Source of the DNA: Cyanophora paradoxa
Lineage: Eukaryota > Glaucocystophyceae > Cyanophorales > Cyanophoraceae
Direction of reading: 5' to 3'
NCBI GenBank assembly: GCA_004431415.1
Contig: QPMI01000268.1
Location: forward strand, 61,613 to 125,612
DNA: 64,000 bases
Shown: in pieces, positions 9,519-21,723 of the stretch
How the letters are laid out: every line of letters begins with the position of its first letter
Numbering within the stretch: the stretch's first letter is position 1
The notes under the pieces: generated by a model
Told to the model about the DNA's origin: nothing
The model's input: the letters and a program-made list of their open reading frames with translations, nothing else
Database searches by the model: none
Translations under genes and position numbers: made by a program

Positions 9519-11930
9519 CTAGGCGAGGCCGGGGCTCTCGAGCTCGCGGTCGAGGGCGCGGCCGCTGGGCCCCGCCGGCCCGGGCCCCCACGCCCCCTCC
9601 TCCCCCGCCCCCGCCGGCTCCGCGGGGCGCTCCTCCACCGGCAGCACGCCCTTGAACCTGCGGGCGGCGCCTCCGTGTGAGGGGCCGCCGCCCGGCCACA
9701 TCTGGAGCCAAGGCCAAGAGGGCGGAAGGCCGTGGATGGGATCGGACCCGCGGCGGAGGGCGTAGACGTAGGCGAGGCGGCAGATGCCGCCGATGTACAG
9801 CGTCGCGTCCGCGTACATCCCGTTTTGCTGCGCGGCGGGGGGCGTGGGCGGGGTCGAGCAGGGCGGGGTGGGGGCAGGGCGGGGGAGGGGTACGGGGCGG
9901 ACGAGGAGGATGCCGGCGAGGACGGGGGCGACGGCGGCCCCCGCGAGGCGCGCCACGTACGTCACGCCCCCCGCCGCCGTCCGCTCCGACGCCCCCACCT
10001 GCCCAGATCAGAGCTCAAGAGGCCCGGGACAGGCAGCTCTTCCGGGGCTGGGGCGGGGCGGGGCGGACGATGCCGAGGACGTAGGAGGCGCGGGCGGGGG
10101 CCTCCAGGGGGGCCACGCAGAGGCGCAGCGCCAGCAGCGCCGCCGCCGTGCCCCAGCCCGAGGCCAGCGGCACCACCAGCAGCAGCACGTCCCCGGGCAC
10201 TGGCCCCGCCGCCAACCCGGCGGCTGTCAGCGGCGCGGGGAAGGCGCGGGGGCGGGCGGGGCAGGCGGACCGTGGGGGAGGATGATGGCGTTGAGGAGCC
10301 CGTAGCGCCCTGCGCGCCACCCCCGGCCCTCGGCCTCAGCCCCAAGCGCGCCTCTAGGCTTCGCCCGCCCTCCCCTTGTTCACGCACGGGCGAGGAGCGG
10401 GGCGAGGAGGGAGAGGACCCCTCCGACGGCGGCGGTGGCGGCGAAGAGGGCGCCGAGGGCGGCGGGCACGTGCCCGTACCGCTCCTCGAACCAGAAGCCC
10501 ATGATCGACCGCTGCGGGGCCAGGCGGCTCGGGCGGGCGGGCGGGCGGGCGGGCGGGCGGGCGGGCGGGCGGGAGGGGGGGGGGGGGGGGGGGGGGGGGG
10601 AGGGAGGGCGGGCGGGGTAGGCCGGGGCACCTGGACGAGGGCGGCGCCGAAGGAGTCGACGACGAAGAGGGACGAGAGGCGGAACACCGTCTGCCACGAC
10701 CTGCCCGCGTGGGGGGTACAGGATTACAACGTCAGGCAAGATTGGGGGGCGGAGGGGGGCGGAGGGCGGACCGGGAGAGGCCGAGGGTCGTCTCGGGCTT
10801 CTCGAGGGCGGCGGGGGCGGGCGAGGCGGGGGGCAGGGGGCGCTCCGGCGTCGGGCTCGGGGCCGCCTGGGCGGGGGAGAAGGGCGAGAGGGTGGGGCGG
10901 CGCGGCGCGGGGGTGCGCGGCGCCTCGACGGAGGGCGACAGGCGCCACACGACCCCCGCCAGCACCGTTGAGAGCAGCGCGTACAGAACGACGACCGCCT
11001 GTACCCCCGCGCGCGGTCGGACGGGGTACGCTGGGCCGGGAGGGGGGTACGGGCGCGCACGCGGTAGGCGGGGCCTTCGGGGGTGCCACCGGCGCGGAGG
11101 GCGGCGGCGGAGGCGGAGGCGAGGAGGGCGCCTGCGACGGTGCCGGCGGCCCCGATGAAGTGGCACCACGCCAGCACCGACGTCCGCTTCTGCGGCGGCA
11201 GCAGCTGCGCGCCGGCCGCCGGCGTCAGCGGCGACGCTGCGGGGCGGGGCGGGGCGGGCGGGGGCGCCTGGACGAGGGCGGCCTGCTCGATGGCCTCGAA
11301 GGGCCCGACCTCGACGCCGGCCTGCGGGATCGCCCCCACCAGCGCCGCCGCCGTCAGCAGCACCAGGTTGTGCACCTGCCCGCCCCGCCCCGCCCCGCCC
11401 CGGCGTTCGGAGATTGCGGCGCCCGGGGCGAGGGGCGAGGAGAGGCGCGCACGACGGCCAGCGCGACGCCGGCCCCGATCTTGAGGGCGCTCCCGATGAG
11501 GAGCCTGCGCCCCGCGCGGCGCGGAAGTGGTCGTCAGCGGCCCGCCGCGCCGCCGCGGCGCGCGCGAGTGGGCGGGCCCCGCGCACAGCTTCCTGCGCCC
11601 GTACGAGTCCGCGATGGACGTGCAGAAGAGGCTGAGGGCCGCGTCTCCGCAGAAGGAAAGCGTGAGCAGCGCCGAGATCTGGGCGTCGGAGAGCGCGTCT
11701 GCAAGCAATACATCCGCGCGTCAGCGCGCGCGTGCGAGGATGTGACTGCAAGCGGTCTACATGTGGGCGGCGGGAAGCTGACCGCTGGACTTGAGGAAGG
11801 GCAGGAGGACCGACGCGATTAGACCGAACATGACGGCCCGGATGAATCTCGACGCGAGTAGAAGCAGCGCGTCGCCGTCCCGGCTGACCGCTGCGTACAG
11901 CTCGAGGCTGTCCCGCAGCAGGGCTGCCAT
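9519..11930 (-). CDS. Major facilitator superfamily transporter
   Basis: ATG at 11930 gives MAALLRDSLELYAAVSRDGD, then a first helix (ASRFIRAVMFGLIASVLLPF). An in-frame splice leads to LSDAQISALLTLSFCGDAAL and ADSYGRRKL, the MFS motif A loop between TM2 and TM3. Further helical exons are LIGSALKIGAGVALAV, LVLLTAAALVGAIPQAGVEV, KRTSVLAWCHFIGAAGTVAG (a signature-like TM5), VVVLYALLSTVLAGVVWRL, QTVFRLSSLFVVDSFGAALV, HVPAALGALFAATAAVGGVL, PGDVLLLVVPLASGWGTAAA and RLAGAAVAPVLAGILLV, which total about twelve TM segments. The tail is soluble and ends ELESPGLA at the stop 9519-9521. Substrate unknown. One intron (about 10511-10620) is a GGGC repeat plus poly-G on the plus strand, i.e. poly-C on the sense strand. 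Confidence 0.82.
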
Positions 11931-12347
11931 CGCCGCCGGCGCTGCAGAACTAAGCGAGCACGCCGCTATCTAGCGCGCCCGGCGCTCGGGCTCTTCATCG
12001 GCGCCGGCGACGATGGCAAGGTCGGGACCCGGGTACAGCCACTCGCTGGGGTCAACCAGGTCTGCCGAGCTCGAAGAGTGCACGCGACCTGCGGGCTGAA
12101 TTAACGGAGCTGAGCACGTCCAGCGCGCGCGAGCGCGGCGCGACCGAGCGGTGCGACCTCCAGCGCTCGCTACAGCGAGCCGCTCCGCGCTCATCGCGTA
12201 CGCAGGTGCTCCGGATCACCGTCAAGCGCTGATCGGGTTCTAGGAGATCCCAGCACCCGCCCGATCCGCGCACGCCGGCTACCGCCGTGCTGGCGGCGCG
12301 AGCGGATACTACGCCGGATAGCGACCTGAGCCGCAGTCGTTGCAGCG
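11931..12347. other. Divergent intergenic region, likely promoters for both flanking genes
   Basis: It separates the start codons of the MFS gene (leftward) and the modular-repeat gene (rightward) by 417 bp. I see no convincing ORF and no recognisable core promoter element. Confidence 0.4.
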
Positions 12348-15300
12348 ATGCAGGACGCGCGTGCGTACTCGGGCGTCACGGCCTCGGCTAGCGATCCGCA
12401 ACCTGCAGAGGTGCCACGCACAGCGCTCGCGTGGGGAGAAACTGGCACAGCGTCGAGCTTGGCGGCGGCCAGCGGGTCGGGCGCGCCGCCGCTGCCGGAG
12501 GCGCTGCAGGCGCCCCCTGCGAGCGTCGGCGACCTGCGCGAGGCGCTGCGCGCGATCCACGCGGGGCTCCAGGCGCGCCCCGCCCCGTCCGGCCCGCCCT
12601 CGCGCCTCTCACGGGGGCGGGCGGCAGGCCGGGGCGGGGCGGCGACGGTGCGGGAGCTGTGCGACGCCTTCGCCGCCTGGCACGCGGTGCGCGGCGGTCC
12701 CGCGCCCGCCCTCCGTCCCCGCGGCCACCGCCCCCGTCCCCCGCGGCCGCCGCCCCCGCCTCACGGGGCACCTCCCGGCGGCAGGTGGTGAGCGGGGAGG
12801 GGGCCGGGGCAGCGCACGGGCTCCCCGCGGTGTACGCGCGCCTCGCGGGGCGGGCGGGGGCCGGCGAGGCGCTCGCCGTCTTCGAACTGCTCTTCGGCCC
12901 CGGCCCCGCCGAGGCGCGCCCCGGCCCCGCCCCCGCCGGCCCCCGCCCGCCCGCCCGACCGACCGCCCGGACGCAGGCGGCGGCGGCGGCGGGGGACGCG
13001 GGGGCGGCGCTGGCGACGGCGCGGCGGCTGCTGGAGGAGCAGAAGGCGGCGGCGGCGCGGGAGGCCCGCGCGGCGGCACGGGAGGCGAAGCGGGAGGCGC
13101 AGCAGGCAAAACGGGCGAGGAAGGCGGAGGAGGCGGCGGCGCGCCTCGAGGCGGAGGCCACGCGGGCCCTGGCCCGCGACGACGCGTACGAGCGCAAGCA
13201 CGTGCGCCCCGCGCCCCTCGCCCGAGGCCCGCGAGGCTTTGGCCTGCGCGATGCTCAGCCCGGGCTCCGCTGTGCAGGCGGCGGCGTTCGCGGGGGCGCG
13301 GCGTGCGGCGGTGGAGCTCTGGTGCGAGGGCGTCGTCGCCCCGCCCGAGCTCGCCGCGCGCCCCGCCACCCCCGCCGCCTTCGAGGCGGCCGCCCGCCGC
13401 CTCGCGGCCGCCCTCGCCGCCCCGGGCGCCCTCCCCGCGCTCCCCGCGCAGGCCTCCGAGGTGCCCCGCCCATCCTCCCCCTCTCCAGCTGCCCGCCCCG
13501 CCCGACCGCGGGCGCGCCGGCGGGGGCGCAGCGGGGGGCCCTCCTCGCTCGGCTCCTCTGCCGCGCCTTCGCCGCCTTCCTCCTCGTCCGCCCGCCCCGC
13601 CCGGCCTTGCTTCGCGCGCCACCAACCGGTCGGGCGGGGCAGCTGGACGCGGGCGGCCGGAGGCGGTGGAGGGGGCGACGCAGGCGACCGACCACGCCGC
13701 CGTCAACGGCCTCTGGACCGCCGTCCACCACGCCTCCGGCGCCCCGGCGCGCGCGCCCGCCCGCCCTCCCGCCCGCCCGCCCCGCCGCTCGGATCCCCGG
13801 CCCCGCGCGCCGGCCGCTGACCGCGCGCTCGGTCGCGCAGGGCTCCCTCGCCAAACTGCTGAAGCGCATCGCGGCGGAGGCGTTCAAGCTCGACGGCGCC
13901 GGCGGCGCGCCCTCCGCGCCCGCCCCGAGGCCCGGGCCGGCCAGGAGGCGGGGCGGAGGAGGAGGGCGGAGGGGGCCCCAGCGGGGCGGAGGCCGAGGAC
14001 GGCGGCGGCGAGCGCGCGTCCAAGTTCGAGCAGGAGCACGTGCGCGCCCGCCGGCCTCCCGGCCCCGCGCGCCCCGCCCGCCCCGCCCGGCGCTCAGCGG
14101 GCGGAGGCAGCGGGGAGCGCTGGAGGCGGCGGCGGCGGTGGCGCGGGAGCTGTGGGGCGGGGGCGGCGCGGCGGCGGCGGCGGAGCTGCGGCGGGCCCCT
14201 AAGACGCGGGCGGAGTTCCACGCGGCGGCGCGGGCGCTGGCCGGGGCGCTGGCGGCCCGGGGCGCCCTGCCGGCCTCCGAGGGCCCCGCCGTCCGCGTCC
14301 TCCTCCGCGCCCTCCTCCACTGGTTCCTGGCGCGCCGTACCCCCGCCCGCCCCCCGCACACACGCATGGCTCACGCCGGCGGGGCGCAGCTGCTGCAGGG
14401 GCGGGCGGCGCCGGCGGGGCGCGTGGACAACAGCCTCGAGCAGAGCGTCCTCGACGCCGCGTGGAGCCGCCTCAAGCCGGGCGGCCTCCCGGCGCGCCCG
14501 CCGCCGCCCCGCGCGCGCGCCCGCCGCCGCGCCGTCTCACGCGCGGGGGGCAGAAGTCGATGCACAAGACGTGCAAGAAAGCGGTGCAGGCGGCGCCGAA
14601 GCCGCCGTCGGCGAAGCGGAAGCGCGAGGAGGAGGCGGCGGAGGAGGCGGGGGCGGGCGGGGCGCCGGAGCCGCCCGAGCGCAAGCGGCGGTGGCGGCGG
14701 CGGCGGCGGCGGTGATGCCGGTCGCCGGCGCCGCCGCGCAGCGCCGGGTGCGCGCGCGCGGGGCGGGCCGGCCCTCCTGGCTGCCCCTTCCGCTCGCGCT
14801 GAGGCTGGCGGGGGGGCGGGGCAGGCGACGGGGCGGAGGCGCGGGCGCGGGAGGCGGAGGAGGCGTTCGAGGGGGCGGAGGCGACGGCGCGGGAGCTCTT
14901 CGCGCGGGCCGCTCCCCCGCCGGCGCTGCGGGGCCGCCCCGCCACCCGCGAGGCCTTCGTCGCGGCTGCCGAGGCCCTCGCCGCCGCCCTCATCCACCGC
15001 GGCCTCGCCCGCCCCGGCGGCCCCGCCGCCCCCTTCCGCCTCCTCCGCCGCGCCTTCGCCACCTGGCTCCGCGTCCGCCCCGCTATGAATCCCCCGCCGC
15101 CCCGCCCCGCCCCCGCTGACGCGGGCGGGGGCGGGGGCCAGCTGCTGGAGGGCGGGGCGGGGCGGGACGTGGCGGAGCAGGCCGACGCCTTCACCGTCAA
15201 CGAGTCCTGGTCCCTCCTCCACGGCGGCAAGCCCGGCCCCGTGCGCCCCCGGCCCGCCGCCCGCCCCCCGCGCTCCTGTCGAGTTCCGCCCGCCGCTTCC

Positions 15301-17189
15301 GAGTCGGGCGCCGCAGGAGTCGCTGCGGCTGGCGCTGACGGGGCTGCTGAGGGGGGATCCGGAGGCGGGCGGGGCGGGGGAGGAGCCCCCGGGGGCCTCC
15401 CTCGCCTCCGCCCTCGAGGAGCCCGCCGCCGACGAGGCGCGCCCCCTCTCCCGCCCCTGCAACCGCGCCCCGCCCCTCACCGCCGCCGCGCGCAGGCGGC
15501 GGCGGCGGACGCGGCGGAGGCGGCGGTGCGGGAGCTGTGGGGCGGGGGCGGCGAGGCGGCGCCGGCGGAGCTGCGGGGCCGGCCGGGGACGCGGGAGGCG
15601 CTGCTGGCGGGGGCGCGGGCGCTGGCGGGGGCGCTGCGGGGGCGGGGCCTCCTGCGCCCCGGCGGGAGCGTCAACGTCGCCCTCGGCCTCCGCCTCCTCC
15701 GCCGCGCCCTCGCAACCTGGCTCCGCGTGCGCCGCCCCGTCGTCGCCGGGATCAACGGATACGGGGGCTCACGGTCGGCGGGGGCGGCAGCTGCTGGGGG
15801 GCCGGGCGGAGGCGCAGGCGGCGGCGGAGCACCGGGACGCGCTCGCCCTCAACGCCGCCTGGATGGCCCTCCCCGGCCTCAAGGCCCGCCCGCCCGGGGG
15901 AGGCTTAAGCTCCGGGGCTGACGGGGGCGGGGGCGGGGGCGGGGGCAGGACTCGATGAACGCGGCGCTGAGGGCGGCCCTCGCCTCCGCCCCCGCCCTCC
16001 CCGCCGCCGAGGAGGCCGGCGGCGGCGGGGATCCCGAGCCCGAGCCGGAGGCGGATGCGGAGGCGCGGGCGCGGGGGCGGGCGGAGGAGGCGTCCGCGAA
16101 GCTGGAGGCCCGGCAGGCGCGCCCATCCCCCGGCGCGGCCGAGCCGAGCCGAGCGAGCCGCGAAGGGCGTTAACAGTGCACGGGCGCAGGCGGCGACGCG
16201 GGCGGCGGTGCGGGAGATGCTCTCCGGCCGTTCCGCCCTCCCGGAGGCCCGCCCCGCCCCCGCCCCGCCCCTTCTCCGCCCTGCCCCTCTGACCTTGAGC
16301 TTGCGGGGGGCAGGCGCTGCGGGGGCCGCCGGGGACGGCGGGGGCGCTGGGGGCGGCGCTGCGGGCGCTGCGGGAGGGCCTCCAGGCCCGCGGCGTCGTC
16401 GTGCGCCCCGGGGCCCCCTCGAGCTCCCCGCGAGCCGCAGCTGCCCCCGTTCTGAGGGTCCGGGCGCCCCGGCGGGCGGCGGGCGCGCAGGTGCACAAGA
16501 GCAACGCGCTGGCCGCCCTCCGCTTCGCCTTCGACACGTGGGCCGAGGTCCGCCCCCGCCCGCGCCGACTTTCTGCGGTCTCGCGGCTCGCTTCTGACCG
16601 CGAGGACGCCCCCGGCGCCGCGCAGGCGTGGCCCCCGGAGGTCGAGAAGCGCCAGTTCCGGGACGTCTGGGCGCAGCTCAGCGCCGGCAGCGAGGTGCGC
16701 CGGCGCCTCCGGCCCTCGAATTCCGCGCCACAGCACCGCGGCCGAGCGGCCGGCGGCAGATGACCCTCACGAAGCTCCTGAGGGGGGTACTCCGCCGCGA
16801 GGAGAGGCCGGAGGGGACGACGCGAGGGGCGAAGCGCAAGGCGGAGGGGGCGGGGGGGGAGCAGGACGCCGGCCTCGAGACGCCGGAGGGGCAGCGGAGC
16901 GACGTCGACGCAGAGGCGCGCGCGTGCACTTCCCTCCCTACCGCACCCCGCGCCGCCCCGCCCCGCCCCGCCCCGCCCCGGCGCATTGTGAGCGCCGGCG
17001 GGCTGCGCGCAGCTGCGGGATGCGGAGGCGGCCCCGGGGCACGAGGCGGAAGCGCGGGCCGACCAGGCGGCTAGAGCTGCAGCGCCGGCGCGGGAGGCGG
17101 AGCTCGCGAGGAGCGACAAGCGGCGGCGCCCGGGCGAGCGCGGGGGCGGAGCGGCCTCGCCCTTCTCCGCCGACTTTCTTCCCCTCTGA
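12348..17189 (+). CDS. Large modular protein with about six copies of an unrecognised repeat
   Basis: ATG 12348 starts MQDARAYSGVTASASDPQPA; the stop is TGA 17187-17189 after a charged tail (FSADFLPL). Between them the same set of exons recurs. Part (i) is a helix pair such as AVRELWGGGGEAAPAELRGR then GTREALLAGARALAGAL; other copies start at about 12643, 13286, 14134, 14866 and 16194. Part (ii) is RLLRRALATWLRVR. Part (iii) is GRQLLGGRAEAQAAAEHRDA then LALNAAWMALPGL, with counterparts GAQLLQGRAAPAGRVDNS and GGQLLEGGAGRDVAEQADAF. Part (iv) is a Lys/Glu/Arg-rich coiled-coil linker (12970-13200; 14551-14700; 15952-16115; 16760-16920). I recognise no known domain. Lys/Arg-rich linkers such as KPPSAKRKREEE could be nuclear localisation signals. 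Very long ORFs on either strand across this gene read through introns and are not the product. Confidence 0.6.
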
Positions 17190-17634
17190 GCCGCCACCTT
17201 CTGCGAGCGTCCTTGATTTAGAGACGCCATTGCGACCTTTTGTACCGAACCCAGCGCCAGCTTAATTGCTAGCTATATATAGGCGCCGCTCTCGAAAGCG
17301 CTAGCAATATTAATTGCTATCGATGTACGGCAGATCTATAGCTAGAAGTATGCCAGCTCAGGAGAAGGAAACGATAACGATGTTGCGAGCCCAGGCATAG
17401 CAGGAAGGGTGTGCGCGAGCCAGCTGTCGAAGCGCATCATGTTTCAGTGCACGAAGAATAGGGTACGTGACTAACTAAATAGTAGAAGATGGTACAACAA
17501 ATGAAGTAGGGTACAGGAAGATCCAGTGACATAGAACTAGTGAAGAGGGTACGACAAGGAAATTAAACTAGGGTATAAGAAGATCCGGCGAGACTGCATA
17601 TATATGTTGTCCGACAGTTCGCGAGCAGCAGCGG
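17190..17634. other. AT-richer spacer between convergent genes
   Basis: It lies between the 3' ends of the modular-repeat gene and the TIR-WW gene. A loose repeat GGGTAC...GAAGATCC occurs around 17461-17590 (GGGTACAGGAAGATCCAGTG and GGGTATAAGAAGATCCGGCG). No ORF of note. Confidence 0.45.
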
Positions 17635-20600
17635 CTAGCCGGCGGGGCGGTCCCAGGTTGTCGTCCCGCTGGCGGAGTGGTGGTAGTAGGGCTTGCCCTC
17701 CGGCGTCCACAGCTCCACCCACCCCGGCGGCAGCTGCGCGGTCCCGAATGCGGCTCGGCTCAGAGTCATCATGGCATGATCAAGCCGCGCCGGGAGACGC
17801 TGATTTCGCACCCGGGGGCCGGAGGGGGCGGCGGGCGGGGGCGGGGGCGGCGCGGGGGCGCTCGAGGCGGCGGCGAGGAGGGGCCGCTCCCAGCGGGTCT
17901 CGCCGGAGGCGGCGTGGTGGTAATAGGGGCGCCCGCGCCCGTCGTCGGTCCGGAACTCCTGCCAGCCGGCGGGGAGGCCCTTGGGGTCCGAGAGCGCCCG
18001 CGGCGGCGGCAGCGCGTCGAACGGCTGCGCGTGCGCCGGCGCCGGCGTCGGTGGCGGCGGGGGCGGGCCGGGGGCAGGAGCGCGGGTCGGGGCGGAGGGT
18101 GCGGGGCCGGGGGACCTTGGCGGAGCGGACGGCGATGTCAATGCGCTCGGCGAGCTCCGTCATGCACGCGCGCTGCAGGTGGAACTGGAAGAACATCGCT
18201 GCGCCCGCCCCCCGCGGCCGCGCGCGCACGTTCGATGCAGGTCCAGTGCGATGCGATCGCGAGTCCGATCTGGTTCCGAGAGTGCGCACCGTTGTGGCGA
18301 GGGAAGCTGGCCATGTCGGAGGGCAGGCCGGCGACGTCGGGGAAGCGGTTGTCCTTGTCCTCCACCACCGGGATGATCGGCTGCGCGCCCCCGGCCCTCG
18401 ACGTCAGTAGAGCCCGCGAGATGCATTGCCCCTATGTCAACGTTGACGCTGATCATGAAGCACTCATGGCCAGGGATCATGAGGGGTAGAGCCCACCTTC
18501 TCCATGTAGCACGCCTCTGCGATCTCTAGGCGTACCCTGACCGAAAAGAAGAGGAGGATCGATGTCATGATCAGTGACGGGATCTTGAGAGAGTCGTGGG
18601 GCTGGCTGCGGACCAGTCCTTGCCCTCCGCGTCCGTCTTGCACCTGTCCAGCGTCCCTGCAGGGCGATGAATCTGGACGGCGACATCTGCGCGCGCTGGG
18701 GCGGACCTGGTACGATGACGAACACTGCCCAGCATGCGCATTCGAAGGATTCCGAAGCGATTCGTCAGTGAAATTTCAACGAAATTGGCGATGGCCAGCT
18801 ACGCTCACTCTCTAACGTGAGTTGTTTGATTTATGTTTTTCTTACACATGTACATATGCATTATAATTATATATGAATGGTAGGGAAGCATGCTCGATCG
18901 CAAAGCAATGCAAGCAACTTGCAAAGCATTCGCAGTCGTGGGTCTTACCGTCGCAGCAGGAGGCGCGGAGGGCGGTGAGGATCGCTGTGTCGAACGTGCC
19001 CGTCCGCAGGCTCTCCAAGTCGAAAAAGACGCTGTACCTGCTCCGGATGTTCGTGATCAGCTGCCCCCCGGCCCCGCCCCGCCGCGTGTGTGCAGCGCTA
19101 GCGGGGCCAGCAGAAGCGGGACGGGAGGGCGCGCGCGCGCGGGCACCCGCGGTTCGTGAGCTCCGCCTTGATGTACGAGGCGAGGTGGTTCGAGCCGTCC
19201 ATCCGACGGTACGTGATGCTGCCGCCCCGCGCGCCCGTGTCAACAACAGCAAACTTCGAAGGGGCGGCGCTGATTATAAAATCTAGACAAGAACGCGTGC
19301 GCACAAGGCGTGGTACTCGTAGCCCGGGGGGAGGGGCGGCGGGCCCTGGCCGCCCCCCGCGGAGCCCACCGACGAGGAAGAGGGGAGCCTCGGGGCGGCC
19401 TGCGGGGGCTCCGGATCCGGGGCGGACAGGCGCCGGTTCGTCATGGTCGGCAGGGGCGGCGCGTGCTCGAGGCGGCAGCGCTGGAGGAGCTCGGCGACCG
19501 ATCCCGACGGGTTCTGCCGCGAGAACTGCACCGGGGGGACCGAGAGGACGCGGCCGAGCACCCCGCGGGCCGTCGGCTCGTCCAGACCCACGCGCCGCAG
19601 CTCCGAGCCGGAGAGGCTCACGCTGGAGGCTGCGGCCGGGTCGTGAGCTCGAGCGGGGGCGACTCCGAGGTGGCGGTGCCGCGGCCGGCCGCCCGACGTC
19701 AACGGCCGGCTGTGCACGGGCAGAGGCAATCGCACCTTGCGGGAAGGAGGGGACGCCGTTGGGCTTGTCGCAGTCCCACAGGAGGACGACGTTGAGGCCG
19801 CCCTGGAGGGCGGCGCATATCTCAAGCAGCACAATGCGGTCCTTGAACACGTCTGTCCGTGGCATACGCGTATGCGTGAATCAGATTGGGCATGTATACG
19901 TAGCTAATGGCTGCACGTGCACGTAGCGTCGAAATCAGGGGAGAATGACGGACCCTTCGTGATGATAAGGAGGAAATTGTGGGACTCTTTCACAACATCC
20001 ATGATCATTTGCCCTGGATGCGCAGATAATCCAGGCTGAGACCAACCAATGTTCAGATCACGGTGGGCCCACGCACGGGCGCACCTGAGGAGATGTTGCT
20101 GAAGTTTTCAACATCGAGGTACACGCGGAGGTCGAGGCCTTGTGCTCGCGCAAGGTTCACCGCCTGCCACGGGGGCGCGGGGCGTGAATTCGAAGACGAA
20201 GACCGCCGGGACATCCCAAGACTCCATGTATACGTAGCTAATGGCTGCACGTGCACGTAGCGTCGAAATCAGGGGAGAATGACGGACCCTTCGTGATGAT
20301 AAGGAGGAAATTGTGGGACTCTTTCACAACATCCATGATCATTTGCCCTGGATGCGCAGATAATCCAGGCTGAGACCAACCAATGTTCAGATCACGGTGG
20401 GCCCACGCACGGGCGCACCTGAGGAGATGTTGCTGAAGTTTTCAACATCGAGGTACACGCGGAGGTCGAGGCCTTGTGCTCGCGCAAGGTTCACCGCCTG
20501 CCACGGGGGCGCGGGGCGTGAATTCGAAGACGAAGACCGCCGGGACATCCCAAGACTCCGGGATCCGGAACATTGGAAGACGTATGTATATATACATGTA

Positions 20601-20748
20601 CACGCGCTATACGCATATGCACACGCACCCACTGCTTGACGGCGGACGCAAGCTCCCAGCCCGTTGACTGCTTGTGCGAGATGTGAATGTCTCTCCGCTT
20701 TAAATTTGAAGCCATCGAAGTTCGGTTCTGTGCGATCAAGTTCGGCAT
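17635..20748 (-). CDS. TIR-TIR-WW-WW protein with SARM1-like TIR domain
   Basis: The most upstream ATG I can use is 20748 (MPNLIAQNRTSMAS). TIR-1: DIHISHKQSTGWELASAVKQ, LARAQGLDLRVYLDVENFSN, MIMDVVKESHNFLLIITK, then FKDRIVLLEICAALQGGLNV. A linker of about 150 residues follows. TIR-2: YEYHAFITYRRMDGSNHLAS, YIKAELTNRGYSVFFDLESL, RTGTFDTAILTALRAS, VFVIVPGTLDRCKTDAEGKD, WVRLEIAEACYMEK, then PIIPVVEDKDNRFPDVAGLP. The order and spacing match SARM1-type TIR NADases, and the Glu in WVRLEIAEA sits where SARM1 has its catalytic Glu; LLEICAAL offers a Glu in TIR-1. Two WW domains follow: GLPAGWQEFRTDDGRGRPYY...TRWERP and LPPGWVELWTPEGKPYYHHS...TTWDRP, ending at TAG 17635-17637. All joins keep frame. NADase activity is inferred, and an upstream exon is possible. 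Confidence 0.85.
19891..20558. repeat. Exact 334-bp tandem duplication over two TIR-1 exons
   Basis: Bases 19891-20224 recur as 20225-20558, with no difference that I can find by eye. Each copy, on the minus strand, holds both the AVNLARAQGLDLRVYLDVE exon and the QMIMDVVKESHNFLLIITK exon. The junction is CATGTATACGTAGCTAATGG. Only one copy can be used per transcript: the second exon ends one base into a codon, while the first starts at a codon boundary. Confidence 0.9.
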
Positions 20749-21723
20749 CTATATACATGTCATGTTACCAATATCGCGCATTAAGATTATGCATGCAATA
20801 TTAACTCCACATATCACATAAATGCATGTACATGCAAAGCACGCACCGGCAGCTGCAGGCTGCAGCTGCAGCACTAGCTCAAGCTGGCTAGATATGGATG
20901 CGAAAGTGTCGCGTTACCGCAAGTGTGCTGATGCGAACGTACGTATACTTATACAATGTACGTATAAGCCCATATGCTGCGATGATATGCACTACTAGTA
21001 TTATGCAGAAGCATGGGCCGCATCACGGCCCGCATGGCTGGGTCCGCTGGGAATCCTGGGATGGCCCGGCGCGCGCGGTGGGCCGGTGGCCCGGCGGGGC
21101 CCGCAGTCACTGACTCAGGCTGTTTTCCGGATGCTGAACACAGGCGGCGGACTTGGACTTTACCGGGGCTGTCGCTTCGCCGGTGGTGGCTATTTGTTCG
21201 GGTCCTAGGACGCCGGTCAAGTCTTCCCTAGGAGGCTCAACCGGAACAGCCCGTTTGCCGTAGTACTAGTGTTTGCCTGATCATGAAGCCTTGAAGACTG
21301 ACCTGGCGCCCGGGGGGATACCGCGGTGCCACGGTAGCGCTAGCCACCGGACCGGCGCACCGCTAGCTATAGCCGCTGAGCTATGTTACGCTGCGTATCA
21401 TAGTATATATAGCATATATACGGCGCCGGCCCAGCTGCCGGCATACAGCTAGCGCTATATAGCTAGCTATAGCTAGGGCCTAGGACTAACCTAGCTAGTA
21501 TACGTATACGTACGCGTAGTACTATAGCTAGCCTATAGTGCACTATGGCTAGCTATAGTGCTAGCGCTAGCGCAGCAGTAGTAGCGCTGTAGTCTAGCGC
21601 ACTGCGGCAGCAGTAGTACTGAGTAGTAGCGCTGCAGCAGTATACGTAGTAGCGCTGTAGTAGCGTCGTCTTACCGGTACCCCTCTAGCTAGCTATGAAG
21701 CTCGATAACACGAACCAACAGTC

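Noticed and set aside
12431-15088. 885-codon open frame on the plus strand, and similar long frames on both strands
   Set aside because: GC-rich DNA with few stop codons. The frame runs through introns, and real domain continuity requires switching frames.
21290-21400. Possible tRNA-like fold in CGCTAGC-rich sequence
   Set aside because: No A/B box pair or acceptor stem could be matched; the pairing comes from generic palindromic words.
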